Made by a program: the position numbers and the translations under genes. 64,000 nt of DNA. Origin: Hyphomonadaceae bacterium UKL13-1 (GTDB taxonomy: Bacteria > Pseudomonadota > Alphaproteobacteria > Caulobacterales > Aquidulcibacteraceae). Under the pieces are notes generated by a model. That model searched no databases. It saw only the letters and a program-made list of their open reading frames with translations, and was not told the DNA's origin. Location of the stretch: positions 1,074,001 through 1,138,000 of the forward strand of contig CP012156.1 of assembly GCA_001602435.1 (NCBI GenBank), written 5' to 3'. Within the stretch, counting starts at the first letter, position 1, and each line of letters starts with the position of its first letter. Positions 57,180-64,000 of the stretch are shown piece after piece.

Positions 57180-58547
57180 ATGGCTTCAGCAGCCGAGCAA
57201 CTTGCCCGTAATTTGAACTTCGCTTCGTTTGCGAAGGCCAAAGATCTGCATGCGCGGATCATTTTCACCGTTGTCGCTTTGATCTGTTACCGTCTCGGGA
57301 CCTTTATCCCGATCCCGGGCATTGATATCGAAGCCTTCGCCCGCGCCTTCTCGCAGGCGCAGCAGGGCATTTTGGGCATGGCGAACATGTTCTCCGGTGG
57401 TGCGGTAGAGCGTTTGGCGGTCTTTGCCCTCAATGTGATGCCGTATATTTCGGCCTCCATCATCATCCAATTGCTCTCGTCCTTCCCAGGTCGATTGGAG
57501 CAGTTGAAGAAGGAAGGCGAATCGGGGCGCGCCCAACTCAATCAATACACGCGTTATCTGACCGTCGTATTGGCGGTCGCGCAATCTTTGACGATCGCAA
57601 ACGGTCTGGCCAGCTCGCCCGGCGTTGTGATTGATCCAGGCCCCATGTTTATTGCCTCCACCGTCATCACCTTGACCGGCGGTACCTTGTTGTTGATGTG
57701 GATTGGTGAGCAGATCACCGCGCGCGGCATCGGCAATGGCGTCTCTTTGATCATTTTTGCCGGTATCGTCGCAGAAGTACCCAAGACGATTTTCCGCGCT
57801 TTGACTTTGGCACAAGAAGGTTCGATCTCGGGCTTTGCCATTCTGGCCCTCGTGGTCATCTTGACGGTAGCCATTGTGTTGATCGTGTTTGTCGAGCGCT
57901 CGCAGCGCCGCATCGTGGTGCAATATCCCAAGCGCCAAGTCGGCAACAAAATGACAACGGGTGAACAATCCTTCTTGCCGCTTAAAATCAATACGGCCGG
58001 CGTGATCCCACCTATCTTCGCCTCATCGCTTTTGTTGTTGCCCGCGACCGCCGCTGGCTTCTTGGCAAGCGGTCAATTGCCGGAAAATGCGCCCGACTGG
58101 CAAGTCGTGCTGCAAGAGGGCATCCGTACAACGGCTGGCCTCCTATCGCACGGGCAACCCTTGTTCATCGCGTTGTTTGGCGTGCTGATCATGTTCTTCA
58201 GCTTCTTCTACACCTCGGTTGTGTTCAACACGGAAGAGACTGCGGACAATTTGCGCAAGCAAGGTGGTTTCCTGCCCGGTATTCGCCCCGGCGCGAAGAC
58301 GGCGGATTACCTTGATATGGTGATGAGCCGTTTGACCTTGATCGGTGCAGTCTATCTGGTGATTGTCTGTCTTGTCCCAGAAGCGGTCAGTGCCAACATG
58401 GGCATGCAATTTTATCTGGGTGGGACGTCATTGCTCATTGTCGTCTCGGTCACAATTGATACGGTGGCGCAAATCCAATCTCATATGCTGGCACACCAGT
58501 ATGAGGGCATGATCAAAAGGTCGAAGCTAAAGGGGCGGGGACGCTAA
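57180..58547 (+). CDS. secY: Protein translocase subunit SecY
   Basis: The 455-residue channel of the Sec translocon has ten membrane helices. Visible landmarks are the N-terminal ARNLNFASFAKAKDLHARI, the helix-2 region GIDIEAFARAFSQ, and the C-terminal LKGRGR tail. The start at 57180 follows a GGAAGG site and matches SecY N-termini; a longer frame from 57081 would read through the two hairpins. adk follows after 40 bases. Confidence 0.97.
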   Translation: MASAAEQLARNLNFASFAKAKDLHARIIFTVVALICYRLGTFIPIPGIDIEAFARAFSQAQQGILGMANMFSGGAVERLAVFALNVMPYISASIIIQLLSSFPGRLEQLKKEGESGRAQLNQYTRYLTVVLAVAQSLTIANGLASSPGVVIDPGPMFIASTVITLTGGTLLLMWIGEQITARGIGNGVSLIIFAGIVAEVPKTIFRALTLAQEGSISGFAILALVVILTVAIVLIVFVERSQRRIVVQYPKRQVGNKMTTGEQSFLPLKINTAGVIPPIFASSLLLLPATAAGFLASGQLPENAPDWQVVLQEGIRTTAGLLSHGQPLFIALFGVLIMFFSFFYTSVVFNTEETADNLRKQGGFLPGIRPGAKTADYLDMVMSRLTLIGAVYLVIVCLVPEAVSANMGMQFYLGGTSLLIVVSVTIDTVAQIQSHMLAHQYEGMIKRSKLKGRGR

Positions 58548-58587
58548 GTCCTGAAGTCCAAGCGCGGCTCTATAGGGGGAAACTAGG

Positions 58588-59154
58588 ATGATGAATTTGA
58601 TCATGTTCGGCCCCCCCGGGGCAGGCAAGGGCACGCAGGCTAAGCGCTTGGTAGAGGGGCGGGGCTTTGTCCAACTCTCAACCGGTGACATGTTGCGCGC
58701 TGCCCGTGCATCAGGCTCAGAGCTGGGTCAGCGCGTGGCTGCCGTGATGGATTCGGGTTCCTTGGTTTCAGATGAGATCGTGATTGAACTGATCGACGAT
58801 CAGATCACAAAGAACCCCGGTGTTGCTGGCTTCATCTATGACGGATTTCCCCGTACGACCGCGCAAGCTGTGGCTTTGGATGGTCTCTTAGCCTCCCGCG
58901 GTCAGCGCATCGATTTGGTGATCCGTTTGGTGGTCGATGATGCAGAGCTGTTGGCCCGCATCACCAAGCGCTTTGAAGATCAGGGCCGCTCGGACGATAA
59001 TCCTGAAACCTTCGTCAAGCGATTGGCTGCCTATAACACCCAAACCGCCCCGCTCTTGCCTTTCTATGGCGACCGCGGTCTGTTGCGTGAAGTTGATGGC
59101 ATGGCCAGCATGGACGGCGTTGCCGCCGCGATTGATGCGGCGTTGGCGGGCTAA
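58588..59154 (+). CDS. adk: Adenylate kinase (short form)
   Basis: A 188-residue enzyme interconverting ATP + AMP and 2 ADP. The P-loop GPPGAGKGTQAKRL is at residues 8-21, DGFPRTTAQAVALD is the AMP-binding segment, and the LID is short (KRFEDQGRSDDN) without zinc cysteines. In most Alphaproteobacteria rpsM follows directly. Here about 900 bases with an antisense toxin-antitoxin relic intervene, and adk ends 5 bases from the antitoxin stop. Confidence 0.96.
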   Translation: MMNLIMFGPPGAGKGTQAKRLVEGRGFVQLSTGDMLRAARASGSELGQRVAAVMDSGSLVSDEIVIELIDDQITKNPGVAGFIYDGFPRTTAQAVALDGLLASRGQRIDLVIRLVVDDAELLARITKRFEDQGRSDDNPETFVKRLAAYNTQTAPLLPFYGDRGLLREVDGMASMDGVAAAIDAALAG

Positions 59155-59159
59155 CAGGT

Positions 59160-59477
59160 TCACTCAACAGCTTGGGGGGCAGACTCGTCTCGGCAAGTTG
59201 CCTCTGCGGATAACTGCAATCCCAACGATTTCAAGATCGCCAAAGTCGACTTCAGCGTCGGGTTTCCTTGCTTGCTGTAAGAACGATAAAGCTGCTCTCT
59301 GGATAGACCTGTTTCATGCGCGAGGCTGGACATGCCCTGTGCACGCGCGATGACGCCGATCGCATGGGCAATATAGGCTGCGTCTTGGGTCTTGAGCGCT
59401 TCGGTGAGGAAGACCGCTATTGCTTCGGGCGTGTTGAGGTCTTCAGCTGGATCGTAGGTGATAAGAGGGTCGCTCAC
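59160..59477 (-). CDS. HigA-like addiction-module antidote (TIGR02684-type)
   Basis: A 105-residue helix-turn-helix protein: YDPAEDLNTPEAIAVFLTEA, then DAAYIAHAIGVIARAQGMSS and the HTH LAHETGLSREQLYRSYSKQG, ending NPTLKSTLAILKSLGLQL. This is the classic pattern of the antidote paired with HigB/RelE-like toxins. The GTG at 59477 has GGAG 8 bases upstream; a GTG at 59486 is the alternative. It begins at the toxin's stop, as in intact modules. It reads antisense to the ribosomal operon and appears intact, so it could still bind DNA. Confidence 0.85.
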   Translation of the reverse strand: MSDPLITYDPAEDLNTPEAIAVFLTEALKTQDAAYIAHAIGVIARAQGMSSLAHETGLSREQLYRSYSKQGNPTLKSTLAILKSLGLQLSAEATCRDESAPQAVE

Positions 59478-59478
59478 T

Positions 59479-59646
59479 TCACTCACTCCATTGTGCAGCC
59501 ATCTTTTGGGCCACACGCTTCGAATCGCCTTCAAGGCCGAAGGCTAATCGGTCCAGCCTTGAGGCTAAGATTGCTTTTAGCTTCGGATATTTCAGTCCTT
59601 CCCGCCATTTACGGAAAGTTGCGGTTTGCTTGAGCACATAATGCAT
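59479..59646 (-). pseudogene. Truncated HigB/RelE-like toxin (55 codons), core deleted
   Basis: The frame from ATG 59646 to TGA 59481-59479 gives 55 residues. The first 45 or so (QTATFRKWREGLKYPKLKAI, then LASRLDRLAFGLEGDSKRV) match the N-terminus of TIGR02683 toxins, and the last ten (AQKMAAQWSE) match the C-terminal helix. The central strand region, normally about 40-45 residues and containing the SELR-x4-GPGYRV-type and LLxGGDK segments, is missing. The frame stays open across the junction, so an in-frame deletion is inferred. Without the core sheet the RNase activity should be lost. Confidence 0.75.
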
Positions 59647-59649
59647 GTT

Positions 59650-59680
59650 TGTAGTTTATAGACTACAGACTTGAAGTCAA
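59650..59680 (-). promoter_or_regulatory. Operator/promoter of the toxin-antitoxin relic
   Basis: The palindrome TGTAGT-TTATAG-ACTACA (59650-59667) lies 3 bases upstream of the toxin ATG, with an AT-rich centre and a TTGACT-like -35 on the minus strand. It is the expected autoregulatory site for the antitoxin HTH. Confidence 0.6.
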
Positions 59681-59690
59681 GTTGCGCTCT

Positions 59691-59718
59691 TTGACAGTGG
59701 CAAGACTGGCACTAGAGG
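59691..59718 (+). promoter_or_regulatory. Putative promoter toward rpsM
   Basis: TTGACA (59691-59696), a 16-base spacer and TAGAGG (59713-59718) read toward rpsM. The site lies just outside the toxin-antitoxin relic and could drive rpsM-rplQ independently. The 330 bases between it and rpsM hold no recognisable gene. Confidence 0.35.
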
Positions 59719-60052
59719 GCAGTTGCCATGAAACTCATCGCGCGGGACGTAGTAAATGGCACCTAGCCGCACGTGTGTTTGCTCTCTTGGCGCGGCAATG
59801 GCGGCCGCGAAATGCGCAACGGACAATGGTAATGTTTTCAGCACGAAGCGTTGACTTACGTGTGGCATCGCATTAACAAGCGCTCTTCCGTTAAAGGACG
59901 CATGCCAACCGACCGGGACTACCGGATGGTTGGTTATGCGTCGTTTTGCGCACCTCATGGTTTGTTCCTTAAAAAACAGGCCTTAAAACAATAGATTGAC
60001 CGCACGGCGCAGATCCTCCGCAAGGGGGTGGGGCTGTGAATGGAGAGACAAA

Positions 60053-60430
60053 GTGGCCCGGATAGCTGGCGTCAACATACCGACGAACAAGCGCGTATTG
60101 ATCGCGTTGCAATATATTCATGGCGTTGGCGCTGCCAAAGCCCAAGAGATCTGTGAAAAAGTGGGAATCGCGGCTGAGCGTCGTGTGAACCAATTGACGG
60201 ACGCTGAAGTCCTCCAGATCCGCGAAACCATTGACCGTGAATATGTTGTCGAAGGCGACCTGCGTCGCGAAGTTTCGATGAACGTGAAGCGTTTGATGGA
60301 CCTCGGTTGCTATCGTGGTCTTCGCCATCGTCGCGGCTTGCCAGTTCGTGGCCAACGCACTCACACCAACGCTCGCACCCGTAAGGGCCCTGCTAAGCCG
60401 ATCGCCGGCAAGAAGCAGGTCAAGCGCTAA
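60053..60430 (+). CDS. rpsM: 30S ribosomal protein S13
   Basis: The 125-residue head protein starts at a GTG ([20 protein letters not shown]), with GGAGAG 6 bases upstream. The C-terminal arm is [19 protein letters not shown]. The start is displaced from adk by the toxin-antitoxin insertion. Confidence 0.96.
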   Translation: MARIAGVNIPTNKRVLIALQYIHGVGAAKAQEICEKVGIAAERRVNQLTDAEVLQIRETIDREYVVEGDLRREVSMNVKRLMDLGCYRGLRHRRGLPVRGQRTHTNARTRKGPAKPIAGKKQVKR

Positions 60431-60484
60431 TTTATTTTTCCCCAACGGGCGTGAGCCCGCTGGCTTTCGTCTGGAACCGACACA

Positions 60485-60874
60485 ATGGCAAAAGATACCA
60501 CCCGCGTCCGTCGTAAAGAGCGCAAGAACATCGCAAATGCGGTGGCTCATGTGAACTCTAGCTTTAACAACACGATGATCACCATCGCAGACCCTCAGGG
60601 CAATGCGATTTCGTGGTCGTCCTCTGGCATGATGGGCTTTAAGGGCTCACGTAAGTCCACCCCTTATGCGGCTCAGGTAGCTGCAGAAGACGCAGGCCGC
60701 AAAGCGGCTGAGCACGGTGTTCGTAACCTCGAAGTCAATGTGTCCGGCCCAGGTTCTGGTCGCGAGAGCGCGCTGCGCGCCTTGCAGTCGGTTGGTTTCA
60801 TCATCAGCTCGATCCGTGATGTGACCCCGATTCCGCACAACGGCTGCCGTCCACCGAAGCGCCGTCGCGTTTAA
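60485..60874 (+). CDS. rpsK: 30S ribosomal protein S11
   Basis: The 129-residue platform protein has [20 protein letters not shown] and the C-terminal [18 protein letters not shown]. It follows rpsM by 54 bases. Confidence 0.97.
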   Translation: MAKDTTRVRRKERKNIANAVAHVNSSFNNTMITIADPQGNAISWSSSGMMGFKGSRKSTPYAAQVAAEDAGRKAAEHGVRNLEVNVSGPGSGRESALRALQSVGFIISSIRDVTPIPHNGCRPPKRRRV

Positions 60875-60966
60875 TCGCGTGGCAAGAGTGGGTCCAAACG
60901 GGCCCGCTTTCGGTTGACTATTGACTTGGCGAACCAAGTTTCGCCCCCGACTATATAGAGGATTAC

Positions 60967-61986
60967 ATGGTGCTCGAAAAAAATTGGAAGCTGTTGATCC
61001 GCCCAGATAAGACGGTCATTGAACATGGTTTCGATCCAGCGCGTAAAGCGAAGCTGATCGCAGAGCCATTGGAGCGCGGGTTTGGGATGACTTTGGGCAA
61101 TGCGCTGCGTCGCGTGCTTTTGTCGTCTTTGCGCGGTTCGGCCATCACCTCGGTGCAGATCGACGGTGTTGTCCATGAGTTCTCCTCGATTGCTGGTGTG
61201 CGTGAAGACGTGACCGACATCGTGTTGAACATCAAAGGCGTGGCTTTGGTCATGCACGCTGACGGTCCAAAGCGCATGACTTTGCGCGCGCAAGGCCCGG
61301 GCGAAGTGACTGCTGGCGAAATTCAAGCCGGTAGCGACATCGAAATTCTGAACCCAGAGCAAGTTCTGTGCACGCTGGACGACGGCGCTGAAATCCGCAT
61401 GGAATTCACCGTTGAAAACGGCAAGGGCTATGTGACGGCGGATGCTAACCGTCCTGAAGATGCGCCAATCGGCTTGATCGCGGTTGACGCGCTCTACAGC
61501 CCCGTGAAGCGCGTTGCCTATAAGGTGGAAAACACCCGCGAAGGCCAAGTACTCGACTATGATCGTCTGGTCATGGAAGTTGAAACCAATGGTGCCATGA
61601 CGCCAGAAGATGCGATTGCTTATGCAGCCCGTATCATTCAGGACCAATTGGACGTCTTCATCAACTTCGAAGAAGCCAAGACCAAAAAGGTTGAAGAAAC
61701 CCGCCCAGAATTGCCATTCAACCCTGCTTTGTTGAAGCGTGTGGAAGAATTGGAATTGTCGGTGCGTTCGGCAAACTGCTTGAAGAACGACAACATCATC
61801 TATATCGGCGATCTGATCCAGAAGACCGAAGCAGAAATGTTGCGCACGCCAAACTTCGGCCGCAAGTCCTTGAACGAAATCAAGGAAGTCCTCGCACAAA
61901 TGGGTCTCCATTTGGGCATGGAAGCGCCAAACTGGCCCCCTGAAAACATCGACGAACTCGCTAAGAAGTTCGAAGACCAAATGTAA
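60967..61986 (+). CDS. rpoA: RNA polymerase subunit alpha
   Basis: The 339-residue subunit has an N-terminal dimerisation domain ([20 protein letters not shown]) and a C-terminal DNA- and activator-binding domain ([33 protein letters not shown]). The 92-base gap from rpsK is larger than most in the operon. Confidence 0.98.
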   Translation: MVLEKNWKLLIRPDKTVIEHGFDPARKAKLIAEPLERGFGMTLGNALRRVLLSSLRGSAITSVQIDGVVHEFSSIAGVREDVTDIVLNIKGVALVMHADGPKRMTLRAQGPGEVTAGEIQAGSDIEILNPEQVLCTLDDGAEIRMEFTVENGKGYVTADANRPEDAPIGLIAVDALYSPVKRVAYKVENTREGQVLDYDRLVMEVETNGAMTPEDAIAYAARIIQDQLDVFINFEEAKTKKVEETRPELPFNPALLKRVEELELSVRSANCLKNDNIIYIGDLIQKTEAEMLRTPNFGRKSLNEIKEVLAQMGLHLGMEAPNWPPENIDELAKKFEDQM

Positions 61987-62030
61987 TCAAGACGCAACGT
62001 CGCGAGACGTCGCCAGATGGAGAAATAGAA

Positions 62031-62435
62031 ATGCGCCACGGTCACGGACACCGGAAACTGAACCGGACACATGAACACCGCACTGCCATGTTCGCCAACA
62101 TGGCTGCCAGCTTGGTGAAGCACGAGCAAATCGTGACCACCTTGCCTAAGGCAAAGGAATTGCGCCCCGTTTTGGAGCGTTTGATCACTTTGGCTAAAAA
62201 GGGTGACTTGGCTTCGCGTCGTTTGGTTGCTTCGCGCATGCGCGACGAGACCCAAACCAAGAAGCTGTTTGACGTCATCGGCCCACGTTATGCTGGCCGC
62301 GCAGGTGGTTATTTGCGCATCATGAAAGCGGGCTTCCGCCATGGTGACAATGCCGCCGTCGCCGTGATCGAATTTGTCGACCGCGACGTCAGCGCCAAGG
62401 GCAAAGACTCCGGCCCAGTTGCTGGCGACGAATAA
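62031..62435 (+). CDS. rplQ: 50S ribosomal protein L17
   Basis: The 134-residue last gene of the operon begins [22 protein letters not shown]-terminal extension of about 15 residues follows the conserved part. A strong terminator closes the cluster. Confidence 0.97.
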   Translation: MRHGHGHRKLNRTHEHRTAMFANMAASLVKHEQIVTTLPKAKELRPVLERLITLAKKGDLASRRLVASRMRDETQTKKLFDVIGPRYAGRAGGYLRIMKAGFRHGDNAAVAVIEFVDRDVSAKGKDSGPVAGDE

Positions 62436-62460
62436 GCCTTAGCGCTCTGATCGAATTAAA

Positions 62461-62490
62461 AGGCCGCCCTGTCTGGGGCGGCTTTTTTGT
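62461..62490 (+). terminator. Intrinsic terminator of the S10-spc-alpha operon
   Basis: The stem GCCGCCC/GGGCGGC (62463-62469 with 62476-62482), with extra outer pairs, is followed by six T residues. Confidence 0.9.
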
Positions 62491-62540
62491 TTTTGCCTAT
62501 TCTTTTGCCCATCCCACAAACCCACCCTATAAGCCCCCCT

Positions 62541-62654
62541 ATGCCGCGCCTCATCTTGTTCAACAAACCCTATGACGTCCTCTGCCAGTTTTCGGGTGGG
62601 GAGGGGCGGCAGACTTTGGATCGGGTTATCTGTATGCTCAAAGGCCCAACTTAA
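62541..62654 (+). pseudogene. 5' fragment of an rluE-like pseudouridine synthase gene
   Basis: The 37-codon frame starts PRLILFNKPYDVLCQFS and continues GGEGRQTLDRVI, which matches the N-terminus of 23S rRNA pseudouridine synthase RluE-type proteins. Homology ends after about 29 codons near 62627, and a stop follows soon after in AT-rich DNA. The remaining catalytic part is not downstream in the window, so the gene was cut, most likely by insertion of the island to the right or by deletion. Confidence 0.75.
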
Positions 62655-62760
62655 AAGCGCTTTTGAATCTGTTTCAATCGATATATTGTGCTAGAGATCG
62701 TATTGATGGGAGTGGACAATTCATGTTTTCGCCCACTATTGCGTATGGATACTTTGTGAA

Positions 62761-64000
62761 ATGCAGCTATCTCTTTCCAATTTCCGAGCATTTGCAAAAA
62801 CGAACTTTCTGCAAGTTCGACCTCTTACGCTGTTGGTCGGCGAGAATAGCTCTGGAAAGACTTCGTTTTTGGCTGCGCTGAGCTACCTTTGGCAACTTCG
62901 CGAGCCTTTTTCGATTCCGTCATTTTCTAAGCCTCCTTTTGATCTCGGTACTTTTGATGAGATCGTTCATAGATCAGCCAAAGGTCACCGAGCTGCATCA
63001 TTTCTCCTTGAACTGGAAAATTCAGTCGAGGTTCCAAGAAGCCGATCAGCATATAAGCGAAATCGTGATGGCGATGGCGATTATCTTTCTGGAACCGCTA
63101 AGTTATCACTTGAATTCTTCAATAAATTGGGGCGGGCTGAAGTAACACGAGTGCTTGCTTCTTTTTCCGAACTTGAGCTAAGCATAAGTCTAGAAGGTGA
63201 GGTTGCAGTAGAGATTGGAACCAACGGAGTTCGAGAAAGACTCGATAATTCTATTGAATCCAATGATTTTGTAAGGCCTAATCCTTTTGATGAGTTCGAT
63301 CGCTTCGATCTTGGCTATTTGGTTCACTGGCTAACTCGGCGGTTTGTTTTTCCTTTGAATGACGTTCCAAGCAACCTAGCGGGAGATCAAGCATCAAAGC
63401 TTGAGATTTTACTTAACTCTATCGAAGTAATGATTGAAGACTTCCCTTCTAGGATATTCGCTTCGGCTCCAGTAAGATCTAATCCTGTACGTATCTACAC
63501 TCCGACAGACCAAGCCCGATCTCCGGATGGTGCACACTTTCCGCAGAGCTTGTTTCGAATGAGTTCTGATAACGAAGTTCGGTGGTCGCTAGTTAAGTCC
63601 AAGTTAGAAGAGTTTGGCGATTTGTCTGGTATGTTTTCCAGCATTCAAATTCAAAAATATGTAAGTTCAATCTCAAGCCCGTTTCAGATCAATATTACTA
63701 GAAATGGCAGAGTTTCAAATTTGGCTGATGTGGGGTATGGCGTAAGCCAAGCTCTTCCAATTTTATTGGACCTTATAGACTCGACACCGGGCTCTGGATT
63801 TTTGTTCCAACAACCCGAGGTCCACCTACATCCACAGGCCCAAGCTGCGCTTGCCTCTGTTTTTGTGCAGCACATTGACCAAAACCCTGATGCGGTAATT
63901 GTGGCAGAAACGCACAGCGACTATCTCATTGATAGAATACGGCTATCGCTAATGGAGGGCAAAATCACACCAGATAAGGTTTCACTTTTATATTTCGAGC
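62761..64000 (+). CDS. AAA ATPase of the OLD/DUF3696-like type (3' end cut by window edge)
   Basis: The frame is open from ATG 62761 to the window end (413 codons). Walker A GENSSGKTS is at residues 27-35, an ABC-like signature DVGYGVSQ at 323-330, Walker B FLFQQPEVHLHP at 347-358 with catalytic E353, and a His switch VAETHSDYL at 381-388. The middle has the APVRSNPVRIYTP segment seen in this ATPase family. Such single-chain ATPases occur in defence modules (OLD/Gabija, Septu, retron-linked) with a nuclease or effector encoded downstream. Low GC and the broken rluE upstream indicate horizontal transfer. The effector, if any, lies past the window. Confidence 0.85.
   Translation, partial: MQLSLSNFRAFAKTNFLQVRPLTLLVGENSSGKTSFLAALSYLWQLREPFSIPSFSKPPFDLGTFDEIVHRSAKGHRAASFLLELENSVEVPRSRSAYKRNRDGDGDYLSGTAKLSLEFFNKLGRAEVTRVLASFSELELSISLEGEVAVEIGTNGVRERLDNSIESNDFVRPNPFDEFDRFDLGYLVHWLTRRFVFPLNDVPSNLAGDQASKLEILLNSIEVMIEDFPSRIFASAPVRSNPVRIYTPTDQARSPDGAHFPQSLFRMSSDNEVRWSLVKSKLEEFGDLSGMFSSIQIQKYVSSISSPFQINITRNGRVSNLADVGYGVSQALPILLDLIDSTPGSGFLFQQPEVHLHPQAQAALASVFVQHIDQNPDAVIVAETHSDYLIDRIRLSLMEGKITPDKVSLLYFE

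Noticed and set aside
59677..59958. A 93-codon minus-strand frame between the toxin relic and rpsM
   Set aside because: No family motif and no Shine-Dalgarno sequence; it overlaps the possible rpsM promoter. It could be decayed coding DNA but cannot be supported.

Overview
This window is chromosomal DNA from an alphaproteobacterium, most likely of the Caulobacterales/Hyphomonadales type. The genus cannot be fixed from sequence alone. The reasons are the cell-division genes ddlB-ftsQ-ftsA and an ftsZ with a long Pro/Gln-rich linker, a perfect CtrA box (TTAA-N7-TTAA) inside a cluster of five GANTC sites upstream of ftsZ, and the alphaproteobacterial gene sets moxR-DUF58-DUF4159, DUF1285-NUDIX and tRNA-Leu...tig. 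By eye the DNA is moderately GC-rich, with a few clearly AT-richer patches.

Layout. 1-5.5 kb: a minus-strand operon, moxR, DUF58, DUF4159 and a VWA protein cut by the window edge. 5.6-6.8 kb: DUF1285 and a CoA pyrophosphatase. 7.0-16.3 kb: envelope and division genes (ddlB, ftsQ, ftsA, inverted murB and murI, ftsZ, lpxC, glmM). 16.3-26.3 kb: housekeeping genes (tyrS, anmK, suhB-like, a Kir-type channel, 6S RNA with a 5-formyl-THF cyclo-ligase, YmdB-type phosphoesterase, YebC, a flavin hydroxylase) with a catalytically degenerate S41 protein between tyrS and anmK. 26.5-31.9 kb: tRNA-Leu(UAG), an exported DUF1800/DUF1501 pair, trigger factor. 32-46.5 kb: SIMPL protein, DMT transporter, dual-receiver regulator, nitronate monooxygenase, tag, bamD, recN, ligA, PhoX phosphatase, GNAT and small proteins. 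46.5-47.3 kb: an AT-richer two-gene HEPN cassette. 47.7-62.4 kb: the full S10-spc-alpha operon from rpsJ to rplQ.

The accessory material sits at seams between core genes. Between adk and rpsM, antisense to the ribosomal operon, lies a HigBA-like toxin-antitoxin locus. Its antitoxin and palindromic operator are intact, but the toxin has shrunk to 55 codons by an apparent in-frame loss of its core. Right of rplQ, an rluE-like gene stops after about 30 codons and an AT-rich island begins. That island carries a large AAA ATPase of the OLD/DUF3696 type that runs off the window and is the best lead for a defence system. The HEPN cassette abuts the promoter side of rpsJ.

The genes mostly serve growth. 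ddl, murB, murI, anmK and glmM supply or recycle peptidoglycan precursors. FtsQ, FtsA and FtsZ build the divisome, LpxC starts lipid A synthesis and BamD assembles outer-membrane proteins. The ribosomal operon, trigger factor, SecY and 6S RNA handle protein synthesis, export and growth-phase control.
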